From Pedobacter sp. Bi126 (GTDB lineage Bacteria; Bacteroidota; Bacteroidia; Sphingobacteriales; Sphingobacteriaceae), in contig NZ_CAKKMS010000002.1 of the NCBI RefSeq assembly GCF_918698245.1, positions 310,001 through 374,000 of the forward strand: DNA of 64,000 nucleotides, read 5' to 3'. The notes beneath the pieces were generated by a model, which was not told where the DNA came from, ran no database searches, and worked only from the letters and a program-made list of their open reading frames with translations. A program made the position numbers and the translations under genes. Shown here piece by piece: positions 50,855 to 59,395 of the stretch (positions are counted from its first letter, which is position 1; each line of letters begins with the position of its first letter).

Positions 50855-50910
50855 AGATGTAGTAGGCGATGGAAAATGTAAGAGGAGAGATGTAAAATGG
50901 ATGATGGATG
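50855..50910. repeat. Heptamer array of the ATGGANN/ATGTAAR type
   Basis: Eight consecutive 7-bp units such as AGATGTA, ATGGAAA, ATGTAAA and, at the end, two ATGGATG copies. It lies in the divergent gap (50539-51091) between the maoC-like and TonB-receptor genes, so it is not at a gene end. It has a different sequence from the GTTTAGG family but the same period. Confidence 0.65.
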
Positions 50911-51047
50911 TCTTGCTAACTATTATTCGGATTCGAAAAAAAAGCGCTTCACTCAATGCTAAGCACTTTTATTTTTTGTTTAAATGTTTTGATTTTAAGG
51001 TTGTTAAATATTATCTAAATATTTAATTTGATATATTTAAATTAAAA

Positions 51048-51081
51048 TTTAGATTTGTCTAAAATTATATTTAGACAAATC
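51048..51081. promoter_or_regulatory. Nested inverted repeats before the TonB-dependent receptor
   Basis: TTTAGA-tttg-TCTAAA (51048-51063) overlaps a 12-bp perfect inverted repeat, GATTTGTCTAAA / TTTAGACAAATC (51052-51063 and 51070-51081), that ends 10 nt before the start codon. The site could be an operator for a metal-responsive (DtxR- or Fur-like) repressor or an mRNA hairpin masking the start. Both are inferences. Confidence 0.55.
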
Positions 51082-51091
51082 ATTTCTGTTC

Positions 51092-53548
51092 ATGAAACCA
51101 TTCTTACTATACTGCTTCTGTTTTTTTATATCGCTAAATGCCATCGCGCAAAAAGTTATGGTTAAAGGTTTGGTCACCTCCCAAAATGAACCTGTAGAAA
51201 ATATCACCATTAAAATTTTAGGATCTAAGGGCTCCACCAAATCAAATGTTTCCGGTACCTATCAATTAGGTGGTATTCCGTCCGGAAATTATGACCTCAT
51301 TTTTTCGGGCATAGGTTATCAATCCAAAAGAATTAAAGTAACGTTAAAAGGAGATACTGCACTGGTTAACGCTGATCTGTTAAGCTTAGCATCTGATTTA
51401 GGCGATGTGGTAATTACCGGGGTTAACCGGGCCACACAGCTGCGTAAAAGCCCTGTACCTATTGCAGTCCTCTCGAAAAAATCAATGGATCAAAATGTGA
51501 ATACTAACCTGATTGAAGCTATTGTTAAAGGCGTTCCAGGAATTACAGCTGTTACCACAGGGCCAAATGTTTCTAAACCCTTTATTAGGGGTTTGGGGTA
51601 TAACCGTGTGTTAACTTTGTATGATGGTTTACGGCAGGAGGGCCAGCAGTGGGGCGATGAACATGGTATCGAGGTAGATGAATATGGTATTACCAGGGCC
51701 GAAGTTGTAAAAGGTCCGGCCAGTTTAACCTATGGTTCTGATGCCTTGGCAGGTGTAATTAATATGATCCCTTACAGCCCGAATTTTGAAGATGGTAAAT
51801 TGAAAGGCGATTTTACAGCAAATTACCAAAGTAATAATGGGATGATCGGTTCGTCGCTCGGATTGGCCTACATTAAAAACGATTGGAAATATACGTTTAG
51901 GGCGACTGGGAAAACAGCACATAATTACCAAAACAAAATTGATGGATTGGTTTACGGAACAGCTTTTAGAGAATACAATCTATCTGCCAGTGCCAGGGTA
52001 GATAAAGCCTGGGGTTCTTCTAAAACTGCCGTTACCTATTACGATAATTTAATGGAAATTCCTGATGGTAGCAGAGATTCTTTATCACTACGATTTACCA
52101 GGCAGGTTTTGGATGACGGAGATGACATTAAAAACAGGCCTATTGTGCCTGAAAGTGATTTGAATACCTACTCCATTAATCCCTTACATCAGCACATTCA
52201 ACATTACCGGTTTTATAACACCAGTCAGTTTAAATTTGGAACGAGTGATTTAAATTTATTAATTGGCGGACAACAAAGTGTAAGGAGAGAATATAATCAC
52301 CCAACATTGCCAAGTCAGGCCGGGCTTTATGTCGTGCTAAACACTTTTAATTATGATCTTAAATACAACCTGCCAGATTTTGCCGGTATCGAAAGTACCA
52401 TTGGGGTAAATGGCATGTACCAGGGAAACAGGAGCAAGGCTGCTACCGATTTTCCCATTCCCGATTATGATCTTTTCGATATCGGTGCTTTTTATTTCGC
52501 AAAGAAATCGATGGGTAAAATTGATGTTTCCGGAGGAATCAGGATAGACAGAAGAAATATACACTGGAGTGATTTTTATGTAGGTACCGATGCACAAACA
52601 GGTTTTGGTAAACAGGTGAGCTCCACTAATGCCACTGGAAAATTGCAATTCCCTTCTTTTGATAAAAACTATTATGGCTTGTCAGGAAGTTTGGGTTTAA
52701 CCTATAACATTTCTGAAAAACTGCTCATTAAAGCCAATATTGCCAGGGGATATCGTGCACCAAACATTACAGAAATCGGTTCTAATGGATTAGATCCCGG
52801 TGCACACATTGTGTATTTGGGCAACAGGACCTTTAAACCAGAATTTAACCTTCAGGAAGATATTGGCATTATCGCTTACTTAAAAGATGCTGAAATAAGT
52901 ATGGAACTGTTTAATAACAATATCCAGAACTACATCTATCAGTCGCGCTTAACCGATGCCAATGGGAATCCAGTGGTTATAGTTCCTGGAAACCTAACTT
53001 ATCAGTATCAGCAGTCGAAAGCAAGATTATATGGTGCAGAAATTTCGGTAAATCTACATCCTTCAGCTATAAAATGGTTAAGTTTTAACAATAGTTTGGC
53101 TTACGTGGTTGGGTTGAACCAGAATCAGGAACTATTAGATAAACATGGTAGGGAAGCTAAATACCTGCCCTTTATTCCGCCATTGCAGGTGAGAACAGAG
53201 ATCAAGGCGACCGCTCAAAAGGCTATAGGCATTTTTGATAAGCCTTATATTAAAATTGATGCTGCTTTTTTCGCTGATCAGGATAAATTTTATGCTTTAG
53301 ATAATACCGAAACTTTTACGCCAGGTTATACCTTAATCAACGGAGGGATAGGATCAACACTGAAAACTAAAAAAGGAAAGACCTTATGTGATGTTTTTCT
53401 TCAGGCAGATAATATTTTCAATGTCGCATACCAGTCAAATTTAAATAGATTAAAATATTTCGAATATTATAACCCTTCGGCCAATGGCAGATCGGGAATT
53501 TACAATATGGGCAGGAACTTTAGTTTTAAAGTTATTATTCCGATTTAA
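51092..53548 (+). CDS. TonB-dependent receptor
   Basis: An 818-residue outer-membrane receptor. It has a signal peptide (MKPFLLYCFCFFISLNAIA), a carboxypeptidase-regulatory-like domain (VMVKGLVTSQNEPVENITI), a plug (KSPVPIAVLSKKSMDQ, GITRAEVVKGPASLTYGSDALAGVINM) and a 22-strand-type barrel ending in an aromatic strand (GRNFSFKVIIPI). The plug stretch EGQQWGDEHGIEVDEYG is rich in acidic and His residues and typical of metal or siderophore receptors, but the ligand is not proven. No SusD partner follows. A strong inverted repeat lies before the start codon. Confidence 0.93.
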   Translation: MKPFLLYCFCFFISLNAIAQKVMVKGLVTSQNEPVENITIKILGSKGSTKSNVSGTYQLGGIPSGNYDLIFSGIGYQSKRIKVTLKGDTALVNADLLSLASDLGDVVITGVNRATQLRKSPVPIAVLSKKSMDQNVNTNLIEAIVKGVPGITAVTTGPNVSKPFIRGLGYNRVLTLYDGLRQEGQQWGDEHGIEVDEYGITRAEVVKGPASLTYGSDALAGVINMIPYSPNFEDGKLKGDFTANYQSNNGMIGSSLGLAYIKNDWKYTFRATGKTAHNYQNKIDGLVYGTAFREYNLSASARVDKAWGSSKTAVTYYDNLMEIPDGSRDSLSLRFTRQVLDDGDDIKNRPIVPESDLNTYSINPLHQHIQHYRFYNTSQFKFGTSDLNLLIGGQQSVRREYNHPTLPSQAGLYVVLNTFNYDLKYNLPDFAGIESTIGVNGMYQGNRSKAATDFPIPDYDLFDIGAFYFAKKSMGKIDVSGGIRIDRRNIHWSDFYVGTDAQTGFGKQVSSTNATGKLQFPSFDKNYYGLSGSLGLTYNISEKLLIKANIARGYRAPNITEIGSNGLDPGAHIVYLGNRTFKPEFNLQEDIGIIAYLKDAEISMELFNNNIQNYIYQSRLTDANGNPVVIVPGNLTYQYQQSKARLYGAEISVNLHPSAIKWLSFNNSLAYVVGLNQNQELLDKHGREAKYLPFIPPLQVRTEIKATAQKAIGIFDKPYIKIDAAFFADQDKFYALDNTETFTPGYTLINGGIGSTLKTKKGKTLCDVFLQADNIFNVAYQSNLNRLKYFEYYNPSANGRSGIYNMGRNFSFKVIIPI

Positions 53549-53793
53549 GTATGGGAAACGGTTGATGGATCATGGTGGTAGTTAATAGCTACAGCCAATA
53601 AAATGTCTGCTCATGGAAATAAGAATGATCGTTATGAACTATTGACCAAAGAACCATGGGCTTCCGAAAGAACTATATCAAGGTTATATAACCATGTTTT
53701 AGGGTTAAATGTTTCGTTTAGGAAATGGGAGATATTTATATCTTCCATTTTCTTTTGCCATTAAACCTTTTTTCTACCAAGCCTTCCACCTTA

Positions 53794-53842
53794 CGGACTA
53801 CGGACTACGGACTACGGACTACGGACTATTGACCATGGACTA
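53794..53842. repeat. Heptamer array of CGGACTA units
   Basis: Five perfect copies of CGGACTA (53794-53828), then TTGACCA and TGGACTA, all in phase. It lies 245 nt after the TonB-receptor stop and 30 nt before the thioesterase ATG. The remaining 53549-53793 shows no gene. Confidence 0.85.
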
Positions 53843-53871
53843 ATAAACTATTTTACCTATTTTTACCCTAT

Positions 53872-54312
53872 ATGGAACCCTCTTTAAGCGAACAGCGTTT
53901 AACTTTTTTAAGGCAATCAATTGGCAAGGTGATTACCAATTCGCCATCTAACTTCATGAACTGGCTGGCTCCCGTTTTGGTTAAAGCAGAGTACGGCATA
54001 TTGGTGTGCCAGTATACCATCCGTAAAGAAATGACCAATCCTTACCAAATTTTGCATGGTGGTGTAACAGCAGGCATTATTGATGATTTAATTGGTGCAA
54101 CTGTTTTTACAATGGGACTGAACGAACGTTATACCACCGTAAATAACTATATCGATTATTTTGCTCCTGCAAGCGAAGGAGATGAAGTGATCGCCGAAAC
54201 CTCGATAGTGAAAAAGGGGCGCACGATATTAAATCTGCAATGCGAGATATTTTTACCTTCAAAAAAGCGTTTAATAGCTAAAGGCTACTCGAATATGTTA
54301 AACATAGGTTAA
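53872..54312 (+). CDS. PaaI-type hot-dog acyl-CoA thioesterase
   Basis: A 146-residue hot-dog fold thioesterase. The active-site loop is QILHGGVTAGIIDDLIGATV (the HGG motif and the acidic residue on the following helix), with the NYIDYFAPASEGDEVIAE strand pair typical of the 4HBT/PaaI group. It hydrolyses acyl- or aryl-CoA thioesters; the exact substrate is not predictable. It starts 30 nt after a heptamer array. Confidence 0.88.
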   Translation: MEPSLSEQRLTFLRQSIGKVITNSPSNFMNWLAPVLVKAEYGILVCQYTIRKEMTNPYQILHGGVTAGIIDDLIGATVFTMGLNERYTTVNNYIDYFAPASEGDEVIAETSIVKKGRTILNLQCEIFLPSKKRLIAKGYSNMLNIG

Positions 54313-54412
54313 GCCTTTCCTGGTAGTTTAAGAATTAATTATTAATTCCTTTAAATTAACGAAACATTCTCGTTTATAATTTGTTGTAAATTAACCAAAA
54401 ATATAATGAGCC

Positions 54413-54655
54413 ATGTTAGAAAATTATTCCACCCTGCAATTCATTGTTAGAGGCAAAATTTTTAAGGGATTTTGCATGCGTATTCAAGATGATTTTCATG
54501 AAACTTACGCCGTTGTTTTAGATGGCTACCATTCTTTTTGTATCTGGCTGGATAACAAAACAGAAAAATGGTGTGCTTCGAAAAACGTAGCGATTGATCC
54601 TGATGCTATTGATGAAATCATTAACAGGATATCTATCCCACAACAATCTTGCTAA
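54413..54655 (+). CDS. Small hypothetical protein
   Basis: An 80-residue soluble protein, no signal peptide, with alternating strands (LQFIVRGKIFKGFCMRIQDDF, YAVVLDGYHSFCIWLDNKT) and a C-terminal helix. Four cysteines are scattered without a metal-site pattern. No family recognised. It may be cotranscribed with the thioesterase 100 nt upstream. Confidence 0.6.
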   Translation: MLENYSTLQFIVRGKIFKGFCMRIQDDFHETYAVVLDGYHSFCIWLDNKTEKWCASKNVAIDPDAIDEIINRISIPQQSC

Positions 54656-54752
54656 TTTATGTTTCCTCAGATAGCTGTAGATTAATATTTTTTGCTTCTT
54701 AACTGCACGCCCAGTTCTGTAAAATTTGTTCCCTTCTATCTGTAGTTAAAAA

Positions 54753-56024
54753 CTACGCAAAAAACATATAACTAAGCGCTATGGCTGTACAAACCCCAAC
54801 TAAATCAGCCAATAACATTGAACCGATGGCATAACGCGTATTTTTTATTCCAACAGAACCAAAGTAAACCGCTACTACATAAAAAGTAGTATCAGAAGCG
54901 CCCTGAAAAACACCCGATAATTTACTGGCAAATGAATCTGGTCCGCTGGAAATCATAGTGCTTACCATCATTCCCCGGGCAGCACCACCACTTAAAGGCC
55001 TGATCAAAGCTGTGGGCAGCGCATCAACAAATTTGGTGTCGGCTCCAAAAAACACAAACATGTTTTTAATCCCGCTCATGATTACATCAAAAGTTCCACT
55101 GGTTCTGAGCATGCTTACCGCGACTAAAATTCCCACTAAATAAGGAATAATTTTCAGCGCAGTTTCAAATCCGCCTTTGGCGCCATCAATAAAAGCATCA
55201 AAAACATCAATTTTTTTATATAGTGCACCCAATACAATCAATAAAAAAATCAATAAAATTATTCCACCGCTTAATAAGCCTGAAAATGATTTTATGCTTT
55301 CTGCATTTAACTTGCTTACATACCAAACCAGTAAGCCAACCACTGCCGAGATACTTAATACCCAGGTAATGATAACGGGTTGAAGTAGGTTTATCTTTTG
55401 TTTAAAGGATACAATGAGCATGGCGGCCATGGTACCAACAAAAGTTACAATCAAACATGGGATGAAAATATCGGTAGGGTCCTGTGCATTTTGAGTTGAC
55501 CTAATGGCAATTACACTAACGGGAATTAAACATAAACCTGCGGCATGCAAGCATAAAAACATAATCTGCGAATTGCTGGCAACATCCTTATTTGGATTAA
55601 GCTCCTGCAAACTTTCCATTGCCTTTATACCAAATGGAGTGGCTGCATTATCTAAACCTAATAAATTGGCCGAGAAATTCATGATCATGTGCCCCATAGA
55701 CGGGTGTCCTTTTGGGATTTCGGGAAAGAGTTTCGAAAAAAAAGGACCAATAATTCTGGAAAGTAAACGGATACCGCCTGCTTTTTCGGCAATGCTCATT
55801 AGCCCCATAAATAAAGCCAGTGTTCCAATTAATTTAATGCAAAGGTCAACCGCAATCCAGCAGGTTTCGATAATGCCATCCAATTTTAAAGGGTTTAAGG
55901 GATCGGAAGATTTACCGATTACCATCCAGTTAAAAATATCGCTATCTCCGAAAAAGAAACATTTAATACTTGCTACTACAATAGCCACGATAATAAATGC
56001 TGACCAAATTCTGCTTAATGCCAT
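54753..56024 (-). CDS. SpmA-SpmB fusion (nucleoside-recognition/Gate domain membrane protein)
   Basis: A 423-residue membrane protein with about ten helices. The N-terminal half resembles Bacillus SpmA (IFPEIPKGHPSMGHMIMNFSANLLGLDNAATPFG) and the C-terminal half resembles SpmB (FIDGAKGGFETALKIIPYLVGILVAVSMLR, GPDSFASKLSGVFQGASDTTFYV). In spore formers SpmA and SpmB are separate and needed for spore-core dehydration. Here they are fused in a non-spore-former, so the role must differ (transport is likely). Residue patterns of both Gate domains are intact. Confidence 0.88.
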   Translation of the reverse strand: MALSRIWSAFIIVAIVVASIKCFFFGDSDIFNWMVIGKSSDPLNPLKLDGIIETCWIAVDLCIKLIGTLALFMGLMSIAEKAGGIRLLSRIIGPFFSKLFPEIPKGHPSMGHMIMNFSANLLGLDNAATPFGIKAMESLQELNPNKDVASNSQIMFLCLHAAGLCLIPVSVIAIRSTQNAQDPTDIFIPCLIVTFVGTMAAMLIVSFKQKINLLQPVIITWVLSISAVVGLLVWYVSKLNAESIKSFSGLLSGGIILLIFLLIVLGALYKKIDVFDAFIDGAKGGFETALKIIPYLVGILVAVSMLRTSGTFDVIMSGIKNMFVFFGADTKFVDALPTALIRPLSGGAARGMMVSTMISSGPDSFASKLSGVFQGASDTTFYVVAVYFGSVGIKNTRYAIGSMLLADLVGVCTAIALSYMFFA

Positions 56025-56089
56025 TGGGGGTGTTTAGTTTTGTTTTGAATGGGTTAAAATACCGCTTTTAAACGAAAGTTCATAGAAGA

Positions 56090-56124
56090 GAGTTTGGAGT
56101 AGGGAGTTCGGAGTTTAGAGTTCA
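56090..56124. repeat. Heptamer array of the GAGTTTG/GAGTTCR type
   Basis: Five 7-bp units beginning GAGT, 65 nt upstream of the SpmAB gene's start. Both neighbours are on the minus strand, so its G/T-rich strand is antisense to them. With the array at 56276 it forms an inverted pair 150 bp apart. Confidence 0.7.
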
Positions 56125-56275
56125 TGGCGATCACGCTATTTATGGTCGAATAATAGCAATGAATTTATAGTATTTATCCAATGAAAATCCATGATACAAA
56201 GCTTTTGATATTGCTTGTATCATGGATTTAGATTCTTAGCTGTTAGCATTGAATGTCGTTTTCTGAATTAAGCAC

Positions 56276-56289
56276 GCTAAACGCCAAAC
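56276..56289 (-). repeat. Two heptamers after the S9 peptidase stop
   Basis: GTTTGGC then GTTTAGC on the minus strand, 4 nt after the stop codon; the sense strand is G/T-rich. Confidence 0.7.
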
Positions 56290-56293
56290 TCAG

Positions 56294-59152
56294 CTAAGGT
56301 TTATCATCTGTTAGTTCAAAACCCCAGGTCTTTCCTTTTTCAGTTGCAGGTACTCCGCTTGTCATCCAAGCTGGCGCTTTCGCACCTTTTAAATAATAAT
56401 CGAAAAACTGTTGCTCACGGATTTGAATATCCTTACGGTTCTGGCGTTGAACCAGGTTATGCGCTTCACCATTATAGTTTAACATCCAAACTGGTTTACC
56501 TAAACGGCGCAGACCGGTAAACATTTCGATACCCTGATACCAAGGCACCGCTCCATCTGCATCATTAGCCATTACCACAACAGGGGTATTTACTTTCGGG
56601 AACATAAATAGTGGTGAGTTCTCGATGTATAATTCTGGTTTTTCCCAAAGTGTTGCACCAATACGGCTCTGTGTTTTTTCGTATTGAAACTGACGGTTCA
56701 TACCAGTTTCCCAACGGATACCACCATAAGCAGAAGTCATGTTGACTACAGGTGCACCGGCCCAAGCGGCAGCATACATGTTATTCTGTGTAATGAGATA
56801 GGCTACTTGATAACCACCCCAGCTTTGACCCTGGATGCCGATTTTACTGCCATCTACCCAGCTATTTTTCTTCAGGCTTTCTACTCCAGAGTTGATGAAT
56901 TCAACTGCAGATTTACCTGGGTGACCAGTTTCATAGCTAATATCTGGCGCAAAAACCAGGTATCCGTTACTCACGAAATAAGAAATATTTAATCGAGATG
57001 GAGTAGGTGCGGGCGCTTGATAAGTGTATAAACCATCCGTTAGTTTTTCGTAGAAATACGCAATCATCGGATATTTTTTATTTGGATCGAAATTTTCCGG
57101 TTTGTACAGTATACCTTCAGCTTTATAGCCTTTCGGCGTGGTCCACTTAACCAGCTCAGCCGTGCCCCAATTGTAGTTTTTTTGTTGAGGGTTGGTATTG
57201 CTTAATTTGGTTTCAGTTTTGAAATCGGTAGTGATATAAACATTTGGCGATTCTACATAATTGGCTTTATCGTAAATGTAAACATCAGCATCTTTAGCTT
57301 TTAGCAGGTTTGAATATTTAAACTTAGCCATTACTACCAATTCTGGCGCCTTAGCCGAACCTACGTTGGTACGGTAAAACCCGTTTTCTTTAGTTAAATT
57401 GTTAAAACCATCTAACCAAACGGTTTCGTTCACTTTTACAAATTTGCTATCTGCATTGCGCTCAAACCTGTTATCCTGTTGTACTCTTTCGTAACGGAAG
57501 GTAATATTGTTTGCTCTTCCAAAACCGGCAGTAATATTTTTTGGTGCCGATTTTCCATCTGGTGAGAACGACCAGATATCGTATTTATCGTAAATTAAAA
57601 CAGCTTTATCACCTTCGGTCCATGTTGCTAAACCGTAAGGGGAAGGTAAATCCGGTACATCGTTTTCCTCATCAACAAATTTTTCGCTCAGTCCAGCTGT
57701 TAATACGCTTACTTTTCCGGTGGTTACACTATAAGTATTCCAGCTACCTGCTTTTCTATCAAAATATAAAACATAGTTTCCGCCAGGAGAAGCCATTGCA
57801 TAACCGCTTAAATTATCAATGATTTTCTTTTTCTGGCCATTTTTAGTATCAACCAGATAATAATCTTTTGAGGTAGAACCGCTCCATTGCGATTCGATCC
57901 TGCGGCCATAGTCTGTAGATGCTAAAACCAGATTCGCATCACCTTCAGCAATCAGATTGGCGTCAGGCAATTTTAAATCCGCTAATGGAATAACTTTTGG
58001 ATCACTGCTATAAACGTCAATCACCGATAAATAACTTTTTTTACTGTCTCTATCTGCGTTTTTAAGCTGCATAGGCTGCAAGTAATCGTCTTTGTAATTC
58101 CAAACATCAACTTTAGCCACCTCGAAATCTACAATAGTAGTGTCTTTTGGTTTTTTGATAGGAGAGATGCCGAAAAATAATTTCTTGCCATCTTTACTAA
58201 AGGTTATTTTACCATCGCCATTAACCGACCATTTTGCAGGTAGTCCTGGCATATCAAAATCAACCAGTATCTGCGCAGTATCTAGTGTTAAAGAGTTGTA
58301 ATAAATGTTGTAATTTTTTATTTCCTGTTTCTCCGGACTTTGCTCGCCCACAAAAGCCACATGTTCGCTTTCCTCATCAAAAGTGAAGTTTTTGAAACTT
58401 CCTTTACCTTTAATCAGGCTTTTTAATGTGCCTTTTTCTGTATTTAACAAGAATACACCTTGTGGGGCCGTTTTGTCCTTTTTAGACCCGCTGCAGGCAA
58501 AAACCAACTGTTTGCCATCTTTACTGAAATAATAATCGGTAACGAATTTATAAGTTTTATCTGTGCCCGTTAAAAGGTTTTTTACCACTAAATCGGTTCC
58601 TTCGTCGGTCTTACCTTTTCCGGCAGGTTCATCATCTGCAAAATCCATTTCACCATCTTTTTTCTCAGCTGGTTTTACCGTTTTCTTTGCTGTATCTGGC
58701 TTTTCAGTTAGATAGGCCATTACGCCTGCGCCTTCTTCAGGGAATTTGAAAGATTTTACCCTTGCCACTTTTGTAACGGCACTGGTGCTGAGGTTAACAA
58801 TGCCCAACGAGTTTTTTGGTAATTCATCTGGCTTTTTCTTTTTAATTTTAGCCTGACGTAAATCCTTATTTAAGGGACGGATATTAAAAGCAGCAAACTT
58901 AGAATCATTACTAAACTGTGCGTTCATCCCCCTTGGTATATTAATCTTCGCATTCGTTTTAATATTGGTAAGGTACAATTGTGCATCACCTTCTTGCTGT
59001 AAGATGCTGTACATGGCCCATTGACCATTATTTGACAATTGCTTTGTTCCTACTGATTCCCAGGTATCATATACCGAATGATCTAAAGGTTTTTTTTGTG
59101 CGTAGGCAAAGCTGACAACGAAAAACAGAATAATAGTTAGTCTCTTTTGCAT
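56294..59152 (-). CDS. S9 family serine peptidase (prolyl-oligopeptidase type), secreted
   Basis: A 952-residue peptidase with a signal peptide (to about residue 18, FAYA). A long beta-propeller-like N-terminal part (repeated SKDGKQLVF, SPDGKS segments) is followed by an alpha/beta-hydrolase domain. The nucleophile is S777 in GIQGQSWGGYQVAY; the Asp is in NDADGAVPW and the His in NGEAHNLVQ. Acts in the periplasm or outside, cutting peptides. Lysine-rich stretches in the propeller (PAEKKDGEMDFADDE, acidic) are unusual but not disruptive. Transcribed alone between two heptamer arrays. Confidence 0.92.
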   Translation of the reverse strand: MQKRLTIILFFVVSFAYAQKKPLDHSVYDTWESVGTKQLSNNGQWAMYSILQQEGDAQLYLTNIKTNAKINIPRGMNAQFSNDSKFAAFNIRPLNKDLRQAKIKKKKPDELPKNSLGIVNLSTSAVTKVARVKSFKFPEEGAGVMAYLTEKPDTAKKTVKPAEKKDGEMDFADDEPAGKGKTDEGTDLVVKNLLTGTDKTYKFVTDYYFSKDGKQLVFACSGSKKDKTAPQGVFLLNTEKGTLKSLIKGKGSFKNFTFDEESEHVAFVGEQSPEKQEIKNYNIYYNSLTLDTAQILVDFDMPGLPAKWSVNGDGKITFSKDGKKLFFGISPIKKPKDTTIVDFEVAKVDVWNYKDDYLQPMQLKNADRDSKKSYLSVIDVYSSDPKVIPLADLKLPDANLIAEGDANLVLASTDYGRRIESQWSGSTSKDYYLVDTKNGQKKKIIDNLSGYAMASPGGNYVLYFDRKAGSWNTYSVTTGKVSVLTAGLSEKFVDEENDVPDLPSPYGLATWTEGDKAVLIYDKYDIWSFSPDGKSAPKNITAGFGRANNITFRYERVQQDNRFERNADSKFVKVNETVWLDGFNNLTKENGFYRTNVGSAKAPELVVMAKFKYSNLLKAKDADVYIYDKANYVESPNVYITTDFKTETKLSNTNPQQKNYNWGTAELVKWTTPKGYKAEGILYKPENFDPNKKYPMIAYFYEKLTDGLYTYQAPAPTPSRLNISYFVSNGYLVFAPDISYETGHPGKSAVEFINSGVESLKKNSWVDGSKIGIQGQSWGGYQVAYLITQNNMYAAAWAGAPVVNMTSAYGGIRWETGMNRQFQYEKTQSRIGATLWEKPELYIENSPLFMFPKVNTPVVVMANDADGAVPWYQGIEMFTGLRRLGKPVWMLNYNGEAHNLVQRQNRKDIQIREQQFFDYYLKGAKAPAWMTSGVPATEKGKTWGFELTDDKP

Positions 59153-59304
59153 TTTAAAAGTTAATTAATTTGTTGGTTGAGATTTAATCTTCTAAAATTG
59201 GAATTTTTTAGCTTATTAGGAAACTTGTATGCCAAATATTACAATTAAAAGCATTTAGTTGGAAAGTCAGAGGTTACAGAGCACAGGAAGTTTTGGCTGT
59301 GTTG

Positions 59305-59339
59305 GCTAAACGCCATACGCTTATCGCTGAGCCTAAAAC
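59305..59339. repeat. Degenerate heptamer array downstream of yidC
   Basis: Five 7-bp units (GCTAAAC, GCCATAC, GCTTATC, GCTGAGC, CTAAAAC) just beyond the yidC terminator. G/T-rich on the yidC strand. Confidence 0.65.
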
Positions 59340-59343
59340 AAAA

Positions 59344-59373
59344 ATCCCCGATCACTTTGAAGTAACCGGGGAT
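59344..59373 (-). terminator. Terminator of the pyrG-yidC operon
   Basis: ATCCCCG / CGGGGAT stem, 23 nt after the yidC stop, followed on the minus strand by TTTTTGTTTT. Confidence 0.8.
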
Positions 59374-59395
59374 GTCGTAAAATTTTAAAGTAAGA

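Noticed and set aside
53794..53842. CRISPR array
   Set aside because: 7-bp units without spacers are tandem repeats, not CRISPR.
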